Shown in pieces: positions 1-6,362 of a stretch of DNA of 10,343 nt; positions within the stretch are counted from its first letter, which is position 1; the number at the start of each line of letters is the position of its first letter. Made by a program: the position numbers and the translations under genes. Below the pieces are notes generated by a model. That model was not told the DNA's origin. It saw nothing but the letters and a program-made list of their open reading frames with translations, and ran no database searches. The DNA comes from Candidatus Limnocylindrales bacterium. Its GTDB lineage: Bacteria > Chloroflexota > Limnocylindria > Limnocylindrales > CSP1-4. The stretch is from the NCBI GenBank assembly GCA_031292335.1, contig JARLHH010000098.1, forward strand, positions 1 to 10,343, given 5' to 3'.

Positions 1-1851
1 ACGCCCGGGCGCGAGACGTGGCATTGCTTCGGCTGCGGTGAGGGCGGCGACATCTTTTCGTTCGTGATGCGCCGGGACGGGATCGCGTTCCCGGAGGCGC
101 TTCGGCGGCTGGCCCAGCGGGCCGGGGTGGAGATCGACGAGCGGACCTCGCGCGAGGATGCCCACCGCAAGCGTCTGCACGACGTGCTCGACACGGCGTT
201 CGCCTTCTACCACGCGGTCCTCATGAGCAGCGAGACGGGCGCGCCGGCGCTTGCCTACCTGCGCGGTCGGGGGTTCACCGACGAGTCGATCGAGCGCGCC
301 CAGCTCGGCTTCGCCCCGTCGGACTGGGACGCCCTCGTGCGGACCCTGGAGCGCAAGCGCCAGATCGGCGCGCCCGAGCTGATCGAGGTGGGCCTCGCCA
401 CGCCCCGCAAGAGCGGCCGCGGCGTCTATGACCGCTTCCGGGGCCGGGTGCTCTTCCCGATTCGGGACGCCACCGGCAACGCGACCGGCCTCGGCGGGCG
501 GATCCTGCCCGCGACCACGCCCGCGGCCGGTGAGCAGCCGGCGCGCGAGGGCTCCGCCGCCCCGGACCCCGACGGCCCGAAGTACCTCAACTCGCCCGCC
601 ACCCCGCTGTTCGACAAGAGCCGGACGCTCTACCCGCTGGACCGCGCGAAGGCCGCCATCCGCAAGTCGGGGATCGCGGTGATCGTGGAGGGCTACACGG
701 ACGCGCTCATGGCCCACCAGGCCGGCTTCGAGAACGTGGTGGCCAGCCTCGGCACCGCGCTCACGCCGGGTCAGGTGGCGCTCCTGACGCGCTACGCGGC
801 CAAGAAGATCGTGCTGGCCTACGACGTGGACCCGGCGGGCGAGCGCGCGGGCACGCTGGGCGTCACCGCGCTGGAGGGGCTCACGCGGCAGCTCGCCGCC
901 ACGGACGCCGGCGTGGAGCTGGACGAGGTCCGGGTCGCGCGCCTGCCGGACGGCAAGGACCCCGACGAGGTGATTCGGGACGCCCCGGACGCCTGGCGCG
1001 AGGCGATCCGGACGGCGGCCCCTATCGTCGACTACCTGATTGACTTCCATGCGCGGACGGCGGACATGCGCACCACCGGCGGGCGGGCCCGCTTCATCGA
1101 CCTGATCCTCCCGACCCTCCGGACCGTCCGCAATCCGGTCCTTCGCGATGGGTACCTGCAGCGCCTCCGCCAGGTCTCCGGCGTGGAGGAGCGGGTGCTG
1201 CTGGAGTCGCTCCACCGCGCGCCGGAGGCAGTGCGGGGTGGGTCCACCGGCGCAGGGGCCGGCGATAGCCGGATCACGGCCGCCTCGGTGCTCGGGTCGC
1301 CCGATGCGTTCGACCCGAAGGCGGTACTCCGCGCGATCGACCCGGTGGAGCGGGACATCCTCCGCTTCCTCCTCTCGGTTCCCGAGACCCAGGAGGCGAC
1401 GTCCGAGCGACTCGCGCCGGCCGACCTGCCCAGCCAGCCTGCCCGCGAGCTCTGGGCGGCGATGCTGGCGGCCCGGGCGGACCCGCCGTACACCACGGAG
1501 CGCGTCTTCGTCCGCCTCTCGGCGGACCCGGAGACGCAGGCGCTCCTCGTCGCGCTGCTCGAGCGGCGGGACGCCGGCTCGGACGCCGGCACCACGGATC
1601 CCCGGGTCGCGTCCCAGGGGATCGAGCAGTGCCTCCTCCGCCTGGAGCTCGACCGGCTCGAGGAACGGACCCGCTGGACCCGCATGGAGCTGGGCGAGGC
1701 CGAGCGGACGAATGACCGCGAGGCGATCGAACGCCTCATGACCCAGGAACAACACCACAACGAGACCCGGAAATCGCTGCAACGACGGATGGAGCAGGCC
1801 AGCCTGCTCGGCCGCCCGGCCGCAGCCCGCGCCGCAGGAGGACGATCGTGA
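1..1851 (+). CDS. dnaG: DNA primase DnaG, 5'-truncated by window edge
   Basis: Synthesises RNA primers for replication, acting at the fork with the replicative helicase. The frame is open from base 1, so the gene begins upstream; 616 residues are visible. At the very start lies the second half of the CHC2 zinc finger (WHCFGCGEGGD, cysteines at visible residues 9 and 12), so probably only some 40-50 N-terminal residues are missing. The catalytic core follows, with a TOPRIM domain carrying EGYTD (Glu230) and YDVDPAG (Asp275 and Asp277), the expected metal-binding acidic residues. A Pro/Ala-rich stretch around visible residues 170-190 looks like a lineage-specific loop. The C-terminal part (about 400-616) is poorly conserved, as usual for the helicase-interaction domain, and ends in a charged helical segment. 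The stop overlaps the rpoD start by GTGA, implying one operon with translational coupling. The internal ATG/GTG codons near base 64 lie inside the zinc finger and are not the real start. Confidence 0.96.
   Translation, partial: TPGRETWHCFGCGEGGDIFSFVMRRDGIAFPEALRRLAQRAGVEIDERTSREDAHRKRLHDVLDTAFAFYHAVLMSSETGAPALAYLRGRGFTDESIERAQLGFAPSDWDALVRTLERKRQIGAPELIEVGLATPRKSGRGVYDRFRGRVLFPIRDATGNATGLGGRILPATTPAAGEQPAREGSAAPDPDGPKYLNSPATPLFDKSRTLYPLDRAKAAIRKSGIAVIVEGYTDALMAHQAGFENVVASLGTALTPGQVALLTRYAAKKIVLAYDVDPAGERAGTLGVTALEGLTRQLAATDAGVELDEVRVARLPDGKDPDEVIRDAPDAWREAIRTAAPIVDYLIDFHARTADMRTTGGRARFIDLILPTLRTVRNPVLRDGYLQRLRQVSGVEERVLLESLHRAPEAVRGGSTGAGAGDSRITAASVLGSPDAFDPKAVLRAIDPVERDILRFLLSVPETQEATSERLAPADLPSQPARELWAAMLAARADPPYTTERVFVRLSADPETQALLVALLERRDAGSDAGTTDPRVASQGIEQCLLRLELDRLEERTRWTRMELGEAERTNDREAIERLMTQEQHHNETRKSLQRRMEQASLLGRPAAARAAGGRS
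1836..1841 (+). promoter_or_regulatory. Ribosome binding site of rpoD
   Basis: A perfect AGGAGG lies six bases before the GTG at 1848, inside the end of dnaG. It supports the GTG start of the sigma factor gene over later ATG codons, for example the one six codons in. Confidence 0.8.
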
Positions 1852-3587
1852 GCCAGGACCCCATGGACCGCCAGCTGGTGGAGGCCGTTTTGGCCGCCAC
1901 CCCCCGCCGCCGCCGCGCCGCCGCCGCGGAGGTCAAGGCCGTCAACGCCGCCAGCAAGGCGGCCGGAGCGGTCGCCGTGATCGACGAGGAAGCCGAGGAC
2001 GACGACCTCGACCTGGGCGCCGACCCGGACGTCCCGGAGCTCGTCGTCGCCGAGGAGGACCTCGTCGGCGCCAGCATGGATGCGACGGGCGAGGCCTCGG
2101 CCGACGCCGCGGCACCCGACGTGCCGGCCAGGCTGGACCCCAAGGCGCTCGAGGAGCCCACGGCGGAGGAGCTCGAGGCGCTCTCCGCCGACATGATCGG
2201 CATCGACGACCCGGTCCGGATGTACCTCAAGGAGATCGGGAAGGTGGCCCTCCTGACCGCCGAGGAGGAGATCGTCCTGGCCAAGGCGATCGAGCTCGGC
2301 GAGTGGATGGTGGAGTTCCCCGCCAAGGCGATGATCAGCCTCCACGAGTGGACGCTCCACGACACCGAGCGCAAGACGCGGACCGCGAAGCCGCAGCACC
2401 GGCTCCCGCTGGGCGAGGAGGCGCACGCGATGGTTCGCGCGGCGATCGCCGACGAGGCCGCCGCCGACCTGCTCGTGCCCCATCCGGACTTCCACCTGGT
2501 CAAGGCCGGCCGCGACGTCCAGTCGGAGGGCACCAAGGAGCGCCTGAAGGAGGCGCGCCGCCACCTGGCCGATTACTCGGAGAGGCTGGACGCCGACTCG
2601 TTCATCACCCTCCTCGACTGGGCCTACCTCGCGGTCCACAACGGGGACCTCGACTCGCGGGACAACGTGGGCCTCCGCGCGATCTACGACTGGACGCGCG
2701 AGGCGGTCGCGTTCCCCGCGCTCGAGCGCTGGATCATGAGCGGCCACGACGCCGACCTGCTCCGGCACATGGGCTACTACGATCCCGAGATCGTTCCGCT
2801 CAGCACGAAGCTCCGGGACCGCAAGGGCGAGATCGTCCGGATCGGGCGGGACGCGCGCGAGCAGCTGACCTCGGCCAACCTGCGGCTCGTGGTCTCGATC
2901 GCCAAGAAGTACATCGGCCGGGGGATGAGCTTCCTGGACCTGATCCAGGAAGGCAACATCGGCCTGATCCGGGCGGTCGAGAAGTTCGACTACGAGAAGG
3001 GCTTCAAGTTCTCCACCTACGCGACGTGGTGGATCCGCCAGGCGATCACCCGCGCGATCGCCGACCAGGCCCGCACGATCCGGATCCCGGTGCACATGGT
3101 GGAGACGATCAACCGGCTGATCCGGGTCTCCCGGCAGCTGCTCCAGGAGCTGGGCCGCGAACCCACCGTGGAGGAGATCGCCGAGGCGATGTCCAAGGGC
3201 CAGGAGGTCGTGGTCACGCCGGAGAAGGTCCGCGAGATCATCAAGGTCTCCCAGGAGCCGGTCTCGCTGGAGACGCCGATCGGCGAGGAGGAGGATTCCC
3301 ACCTGGGCGACTTCATCGAGGATCGCGGCGCGCTTGCGCCCGCGGAGGCAGCCTCGCACCAGCTGCTCAAGGAGCAGGTGGAGGCGGTGCTCGACTCGCT
3401 GACCGGCCGCGAGCGCCGCGTCCTGCAGCTCCGCTTCGGGCTGGTGGACGGCCGGGCCCGGACGCTGGAGGAGGTCGGCAAGGAGTTCAACGTCACGCGG
3501 GAGCGGATTCGCCAGATCGAGGCGAAGGCGCTCCGCAAGCTCCGCCACCCGTCCCGCTCGCGCAAGCTCAAGGACTACCTGGAGTAG
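1848..3587 (+). CDS. rpoD: Primary RNA polymerase sigma factor RpoD (sigma-70/SigA)
   Basis: Housekeeping sigma factor that directs RNA polymerase to -10/-35 promoters. The protein has 579 residues from a GTG start with a perfect Shine-Dalgarno. Residues 1-118 are an Ala-rich, strongly acidic tail without a recognisable region 1.1. Region 1.2 begins at DDPVRMYLKEIG (residue 120). A poorly conserved insert of roughly 150-160 residues separates it from region 2, which starts at SANLRLVVSIAKKY (342) and contains the GNIGLIRAVEKFDY and FSTYATWWIRQAI signatures for core binding, melting and -10 recognition. Region 3 follows (RIPVHMVETINRL onwards), then region 4 with RERRVLQLRFGL (about 522) and the -35-binding helix-turn-helix TLEEVGKEFNVTRERIRQIE (539-558). 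All regions for a group 1 sigma factor are present and intact. It overlaps dnaG by four bases, a common pairing in bacteria. Identity is very secure. Confidence 0.98.
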   Translation: MSQDPMDRQLVEAVLAATPRRRRAAAAEVKAVNAASKAAGAVAVIDEEAEDDDLDLGADPDVPELVVAEEDLVGASMDATGEASADAAAPDVPARLDPKALEEPTAEELEALSADMIGIDDPVRMYLKEIGKVALLTAEEEIVLAKAIELGEWMVEFPAKAMISLHEWTLHDTERKTRTAKPQHRLPLGEEAHAMVRAAIADEAAADLLVPHPDFHLVKAGRDVQSEGTKERLKEARRHLADYSERLDADSFITLLDWAYLAVHNGDLDSRDNVGLRAIYDWTREAVAFPALERWIMSGHDADLLRHMGYYDPEIVPLSTKLRDRKGEIVRIGRDAREQLTSANLRLVVSIAKKYIGRGMSFLDLIQEGNIGLIRAVEKFDYEKGFKFSTYATWWIRQAITRAIADQARTIRIPVHMVETINRLIRVSRQLLQELGREPTVEEIAEAMSKGQEVVVTPEKVREIIKVSQEPVSLETPIGEEEDSHLGDFIEDRGALAPAEAASHQLLKEQVEAVLDSLTGRERRVLQLRFGLVDGRARTLEEVGKEFNVTRERIRQIEAKALRKLRHPSRSRKLKDYLE

Positions 3588-3623
3588 GGGAGCCGACCCA
3601 CGTCCGGCCGCGGTCGCGCGCCG

Positions 3624-3992
3624 ATGACCGGGCCCGACCCGGCCTCAGACCCGCCGCGGGCGCCCGCGACCTCGAGTTCGTCAGGACTGGCCGTCCAGCA
3701 CCCGGCGGCGATGCTGTACGGCCCTGGTCACGTGGTCGTCTACGGCAACCCGCCGTTCCGGGAGCTGTTCGGCGAGTGCTGTGTCGGGCTCCCGGCCGCC
3801 GAGGCGCTCCTCGATCTGCCACGGGCCGCGTTCGAGATGATGGATCTCGTGTACCGCGAAGGGCGGCCCTTCGCTCGCTGGATCACGCTGGGCGGCGCCC
3901 CGTGGCGGCTCACCGTCGCCGAGCGCCGCGATCCGGCGACCGGCGGTGTCTACGGGATCGCCATCCACCTCGTCCCCCGTGAGCGCGACTGA
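3624..3992 (+). CDS. Small single-domain PAS-like protein
   Basis: Encodes 122 residues: a disordered Pro/Ser-rich N-terminus (about 1-22), then one PAS-like fold (about 24-118). Recognisable elements are HPAAMLYGPGHVVVYGNPPF (first strands and the typical N-P-x-F turn), FRELFGE, a helical LPRAAFEMMD segment, and the closing strands WITLGGAPWRLTVAERRD and GVYGIAIHLVPR. PAS domains sense small molecules, redox state or protein partners. There is no LOV-type flavin cysteine motif, no obvious haem ligand and no attached kinase, cyclase or DNA-binding domain, so the ligand and output are unknown. It lies 36 nt after rpoD on the same strand and in the same reading frame; no clear Shine-Dalgarno precedes the ATG, which is the first possible start after the rpoD stop. 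Co-transcription with dnaG-rpoD is likely. The PAS assignment rests on pattern recognition and is moderate. Confidence 0.72.
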   Translation: MTGPDPASDPPRAPATSSSSGLAVQHPAAMLYGPGHVVVYGNPPFRELFGECCVGLPAAEALLDLPRAAFEMMDLVYREGRPFARWITLGGAPWRLTVAERRDPATGGVYGIAIHLVPRERD

Positions 3993-4018
3993 TCGGGAGC
4001 CCTCAAGCTCGGAGCCAC

Positions 4019-4032
4019 TGCCACGCGTGGCA
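4019..4032. repeat. Perfect 14-bp palindrome between convergent genes
   Basis: TGCCACGCGTGGCA is self-complementary without a spacer. As RNA it could form only a 5-bp stem with a CGCG loop and has no T-run after it, so it is a poor intrinsic terminator. It lies 26 bp after the PAS gene stop and about 90 bp from the sulfurtransferase stop. Confidence 0.5.
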
Positions 4033-4034
4033 CG

Positions 4035-4071
4035 CGACCGGCCCGTACCAGGGCCCCGACCGGCCCGTACC
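4035..4071. repeat. 15-bp direct repeat pair
   Basis: The sequence CGACCGGCCCGTACC occurs at 4035-4049 and again at 4057-4071 (22-bp period), followed by a run of CCCGGCCC-type units up to about 4097. It lies in the short spacer between the convergent PAS and sulfurtransferase genes. Function is unknown; it may be slippage-generated GC-rich filler. Confidence 0.55.
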
Positions 4072-4124
4072 CAGCCCGGCCCCGCAGCCCGGCCCGCTCC
4101 GGCGCACCCGTATGGCGGGCTCCG

Positions 4125-5024
4125 TCACCGCCGCGGTGAGCCGCGGAAGATCGACGGGTCGCCCGGCGCGTCACCCGTGGCGATCGGCATTCCGGACTGC
4201 GTCCAGTCGCTATAGGACCCCGGGTAGAGGAGGGGGTCGGGGAGCCCGGCGGCGCGCATGCCGAGCGCGAGCTGGCACGCGTTCACGCCGCTGCCGCACG
4301 AGACGACGACCTGCCCTGCCGCGCCGGTCTCGCCGGGGGGAAGCGCCCCAACCCCCATGCCCTCGAACCGGGCTGTCAACGCGGCCCGGGCAAGGAAGCG
4401 TCCATCGCCCGCCAGGAGCTCGGCAGTCGGCAGGCTCCGGGCGGTCGGGATGTGGCCGGGGATCCGGTCGATCGGCTCCACGTCGCCGCGGTAGCGCTCG
4501 CGGGCGCGGGCATCCAGAAGGGACACCTCGCCCAGCCGTGCCGCCAGCGAGACGCGGTCGATCGTCCGCGGCCAGGCGGCCCCCGCCTCCGGCGTCGGGA
4601 CCGGTTCCGCCGCGGCGAACGTGGGCACCTCCGCGGTCACGGGCAGGCCCGCCGCCTGCCACGCGTCGATCCCGCCGTCGAGGACGGCGGCCCCGGCGTA
4701 CCCGAGCGCGTCGAGCATCCACCACAGGCGCGCCGCCACCGTTCCGCCGGCGTCGTCGTAGGCGACCACCCGGTGTCCCCGGCCGATGCCGAGCGCGCCG
4801 AGCGCCGCGGCGAACGCGGCCGGGTCGGGAAGTGGATGGCGACCCGGCCCCACGGGGGCCGTCAGCACCGTCTCGAGATCCACGAACACGGCGCCCGGCA
4901 GGTGCGCCGACGCATAGGCAGCGCGGCCCGCGGCGGGGGCCGCCAGCGACCAGCGCACGTCCGCGATCCGGAGGTTCGGGTCGTCGATGGCCGCCGCAAG
5001 CTCCGCGACCGAGATCAGGCTCAC
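4125..5024 (-). CDS. sseA: Two-domain rhodanese: 3-mercaptopyruvate/thiosulfate sulfurtransferase
   Basis: Transfers sulfane sulfur from 3-mercaptopyruvate or thiosulfate to a thiol acceptor through a cysteine persulfide; a soluble enzyme of cysteine and sulfur metabolism. The protein has 299 residues, normal for the family. The inactive N-terminal rhodanese domain (about 1-128) has AHLPGAVFVDLE and the DGGIDAW motif. The catalytic C-terminal domain (about 155-285) has RIPGHIPTARSLPT, the active-site loop CGSGVNAC with catalytic Cys243, and PGSYSDW. The loop Cys-Gly-Ser-Gly resembles mercaptopyruvate sulfurtransferases rather than the Cys-Arg-Lys-Gly type of classical rhodanese, though Asn248 replaces the usual Thr. 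The start is GTG with no Shine-Dalgarno; a GATACT box ends six bases before it, so the mRNA may be leaderless. The gene converges on the PAS gene and diverges from the tRNA. The enzyme class is secure; substrate preference is inferred. Confidence 0.92.
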   Translation of the reverse strand: MSLISVAELAAAIDDPNLRIADVRWSLAAPAAGRAAYASAHLPGAVFVDLETVLTAPVGPGRHPLPDPAAFAAALGALGIGRGHRVVAYDDAGGTVAARLWWMLDALGYAGAAVLDGGIDAWQAAGLPVTAEVPTFAAAEPVPTPEAGAAWPRTIDRVSLAARLGEVSLLDARARERYRGDVEPIDRIPGHIPTARSLPTAELLAGDGRFLARAALTARFEGMGVGALPPGETGAAGQVVVSCGSGVNACQLALGMRAAGLPDPLLYPGSYSDWTQSGMPIATGDAPGDPSIFRGSPRR

Positions 5025-5030
5025 GCCGCG

Positions 5031-5036
5031 AGTATC
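5031..5036 (-). promoter_or_regulatory. Possible -10 box of the sulfurtransferase gene (leaderless)
   Basis: On the minus strand GATACT resembles TATACT and ends six bases before the GTG start at 5024. No convincing -35 is seen at 16-18 bp. The spacing suits a transcript starting at or next to the start codon, consistent with the absent ribosome binding site. Confidence 0.3.
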
Positions 5037-5093
5037 GCATCGACGGGAGGTATCGGCTCTCGCGCCACAGGTGCCCCCGGCGGATCGGCCGGC

Positions 5094-5124
5094 CGAACCT
5101 TCGGCGCTGTCGAACCTTCGGCGC
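5094..5124. repeat. Tandem 14-bp repeat upstream of tRNA-Asn
   Basis: CGAACCTTCGGCGC occurs at 5094-5107 and 5111-5124, a 17-bp period. Each copy contains the small dyad CGAA-CC-TTCG. The second copy ends 14 bp before the putative tRNA -10 box, occupying the space where a -35 would sit. Confidence 0.6.
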
Positions 5125-5135
5125 CCTGGATCCCG

Positions 5136-5144
5136 TGCTATTCT
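5136..5144 (+). promoter_or_regulatory. Candidate extended -10 promoter of tRNA-Asn
   Basis: TGCTATTCT combines a TG extension with a TATTCT -10 hexamer, in an otherwise very GC-rich spacer. Transcription would start near 5151, giving a leader of about 57 nt before the tRNA. No good -35 is visible, which an extended -10 can tolerate. Confidence 0.4.
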
Positions 5145-5207
5145 TCCCGGCGGCGCGGCCCAGGCCGCCCGATGCGCGCCCGCCCGTGCCGCGGCGGACG
5201 CCTCCGC

Positions 5208-5282
5208 TCCGGCGTAGCTCAGTGGTAGAGCGGGCGACTGTTAATCGCTTGGTCGTAGGTTCGAATCCTACCGCCGGAGCCA
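5208..5282 (+). tRNA. tRNA-Asn (anticodon GUU)
   Basis: A complete cloverleaf can be drawn. The acceptor stem is TCCGGCG (5208-5214) with CGCCGGA (5272-5278). The D arm is GCTC/GAGC (5217-5220 and 5228-5231). The anticodon stem GGCGA/TCGCT (5233-5237 and 5245-5249, one G-U pair) encloses loop CTGTTAA with anticodon GTT at 5240-5242. The T arm is GTAGG/CCTAC (5255-5259 and 5267-5271) with loop TTCGAAT. The discriminator G is at 5279 and CCA is encoded at 5280-5282. Anticodon GUU reads asparagine codons AAC and AAU, and the discriminator G fits tRNA-Asn. It stands alone, not in a tRNA cluster. Confidence 0.97.
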
Positions 5283-5288
5283 CTGTCC

Positions 5289-5323
5289 TGAGTCGCGACA
5301 TGTGCGACACGTGAGTCGCAACA
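5289..5323. repeat. Direct and inverted repeat cluster just after tRNA-Asn
   Basis: TGAGTCGCGACA (5289-5300) and TGAGTCGCAACA (5312-5323) match at 11 of 12 positions. Between them lies GCGAC (5304-5308), the inverse of the GTCGC in both copies, so either flanking copy can pair with the centre. The cluster starts seven bases after the tRNA CCA end. It could be a processing or pausing structure, a protein-binding site or an eroded mobile-element end; none is demonstrated. Confidence 0.5.
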
Positions 5324-5380
5324 AGCGCCTACGGTCTCAGGGAGAAGGGACGAGTCGCGCTCCATCACTGGGAACGTGAA

Positions 5381-5419
5381 GCGGCCGGAAGGGCACTCCC
5401 TCCCGGCCGCGTTCTGTTT
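5381..5419 (+). terminator. Probable intrinsic terminator between tRNA-Asn and the convergent gene
   Basis: A 13-bp stem with one mismatch (5381-5393 paired with 5398-5410, loop CACT) is followed by GTTCTGTTT on the plus strand. Although the U-tract is interrupted, the strength and convergent setting make it a credible terminator for the tRNA transcript. On the minus strand the stem is not followed by a T-run, so termination of the secreted-protein gene here is less certain. Confidence 0.6.
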
Positions 5420-5438
5420 GCCGTAGCGATTCGGCCTT

Positions 5439-5456
5439 GGTCGTCAGGTGACGACC
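5439..5456. repeat. Perfect inverted repeat before the secreted-protein stop
   Basis: GGTCGTCAGGTGACGACC has perfect 8-bp arms around GG; as RNA it would give a 7-bp stem with an AGGT tetraloop. It sits 24 bp beyond the stop of the minus-strand secreted-protein gene. Neither side carries a T-run, so it is more likely a 3'-end-stabilising hairpin or protein site than a classical terminator. Confidence 0.5.
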
Positions 5457-5480
5457 TTCACGTTCGGTATGCCGTCTCGC

Positions 5481-6269
5481 CTATTGCGTGAGTCCGGCGC
5501 ACTGGCCGATCGCCTTGCCCCCGACGATGTTGGGCTGCCCTTTGTCGGTGGGGTTGACCTGCGCGGCAGGGGTGTTGCCGAGGCAGACCAGGTTGCCAGC
5601 GATGGTGTTCGTCTGCACCTCGGTCGAGTCCGGGTCCATCCCCGGCGCGCCCAGCGCCCCTGACCCAGCCGGCCCTGGAGTCGACAGGCTCACGTCCATG
5701 TTGACGATCACGTTCCCGTCGACGTTGTTGCGGATGACGCCGAGCCAGCCGCCCTGCCAGCCCTGGATGATCAGGTTTCCACCGATCGTGTTGTCCTTGA
5801 TGGGGAAGTTGCGGGAGGCTGCCGCCGGCGGCATTGGCGACGCGCCGCCAATCGATATCACGTTGCCCGCCACGCTGAGATTGCCCAGGTAGAGGGTCAG
5901 GGGATTGATGGCGACGATGCTCCCGCCCACGGTGTCGGGTCCCAGCGTGCCCGCGGCTGCGTTGTAGCCCAGGCCCAGGATCGCACCCTTGCCGACCAGG
6001 ACGTTGCCGGTGATGTCCACCTCGGCCTTCGAGGCGGCGTGGTCGTTGAGGACGGCGCCCTTGGCGACGACCAGGTTGCCGTTGATCTGCACCGTCGCAT
6101 TGTCGGCAATGGTGCACATGCCGGTCACGGTGAAGCTTGTCCAGGTGCCCGTGTGGATGCTGCCACCCGAGCAGGTTCCCGGGCCCAGCTTGGCTGCGAG
6201 CGCCGTACCAGGCAACGCCATGGCAAGGAGAGCCACAACGGTGCCGAGTAGAAGGGTCTTCCTGCGCAT
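5481..6269 (-). CDS. Secreted repeat-rich (probably beta-helical) protein of unknown function
   Basis: Encodes 262 residues from the ATG at 6269, which has a strong AGGAGGAGG seven bases upstream; the frame continues open further upstream, but that extension is Arg-rich and lacks a comparable signal. Residues 1-26 form a classical signal peptide (MRRK, hydrophobic core, Ala-Leu-Ala before Ala-Lys). The mature part contains repeated strand-turn units of the kind I-x-GN-hydrophobic, such as INGNLVV (62), ITGNVLV (86), VAGNVIS (133), IGGNLII (162), VDGNVIV (183) and IAGNLVC (223), typical of a short beta-helix or beta-solenoid. Four cysteines (33, 52, 229, 257), two near each end, could form two disulfides capping the solenoid. 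The ending, NIVGG-x-IG-x-CAGL, resembles a widespread family of uncharacterised secreted proteins in GC-rich bacteria. No sortase motif or membrane anchor is seen, so release to the medium or loose wall association is inferred. No enzymatic residues are recognised. Confidence 0.8.
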   Translation of the reverse strand: MRRKTLLLGTVVALLAMALPGTALAAKLGPGTCSGGSIHTGTWTSFTVTGMCTIADNATVQINGNLVVAKGAVLNDHAASKAEVDITGNVLVGKGAILGLGYNAAAGTLGPDTVGGSIVAINPLTLYLGNLSVAGNVISIGGASPMPPAAASRNFPIKDNTIGGNLIIQGWQGGWLGVIRNNVDGNVIVNMDVSLSTPGPAGSGALGAPGMDPDSTEVQTNTIAGNLVCLGNTPAAQVNPTDKGQPNIVGGKAIGQCAGLTQ

Positions 6270-6276
6270 GACAGCG

Positions 6277-6285
6277 CCTCCTCCT
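6277..6285 (-). promoter_or_regulatory. Ribosome binding site fixing the secreted-protein start
   Basis: On the minus strand AGGAGGAGG lies seven bases before the ATG at 6269. It is the strongest Shine-Dalgarno in the region and selects the start immediately before the signal peptide over the upstream in-frame starts. Confidence 0.8.
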
Positions 6286-6347
6286 GCGCGCCCAACGGCA
6301 CCTCCGAACCCTGATAGCAGTCGACGACCCATTCTCCGATCCCTTCT

Positions 6348-6362
6348 CGCCGGAGTCCGGCG
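6348..6362. repeat. Perfect short palindrome between DUF4242 and secreted-protein genes
   Basis: CGCCGGAGTCCGGCG has 7-bp perfect arms around a single G. It lies 24 bp past the DUF4242 stop and about 80 bp before the secreted-protein start, so it may be an operator for the downstream gene. The one-base centre and lack of a T-run argue against a terminator. Confidence 0.4.

Noticed and set aside
1032..3548. An 838-codon open frame on the minus strand across the end of dnaG and nearly all of rpoD
   Set aside because: It is antisense to two unmistakable genes; its translation is Arg/Leu/Asp-rich with no domain, as expected from GC-rich codon mirroring.
2303..3982. A 559-codon plus-strand frame across rpoD and the PAS gene
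   Set aside because: It is out of frame with conserved sigma regions and its product is Pro/Arg/Gly-rich filler.
4112..5314. A 400-codon plus-strand frame opposite the sulfurtransferase that runs through the tRNA
   Set aside because: Low-complexity Arg/Pro composition and overlap with the tRNA show that it is not a gene.
5316..5487. Open plus-strand frame downstream of tRNA-Asn, considered as a remnant gene
   Set aside because: It crosses the terminator hairpin, has no start signal and matches no family I recognise.
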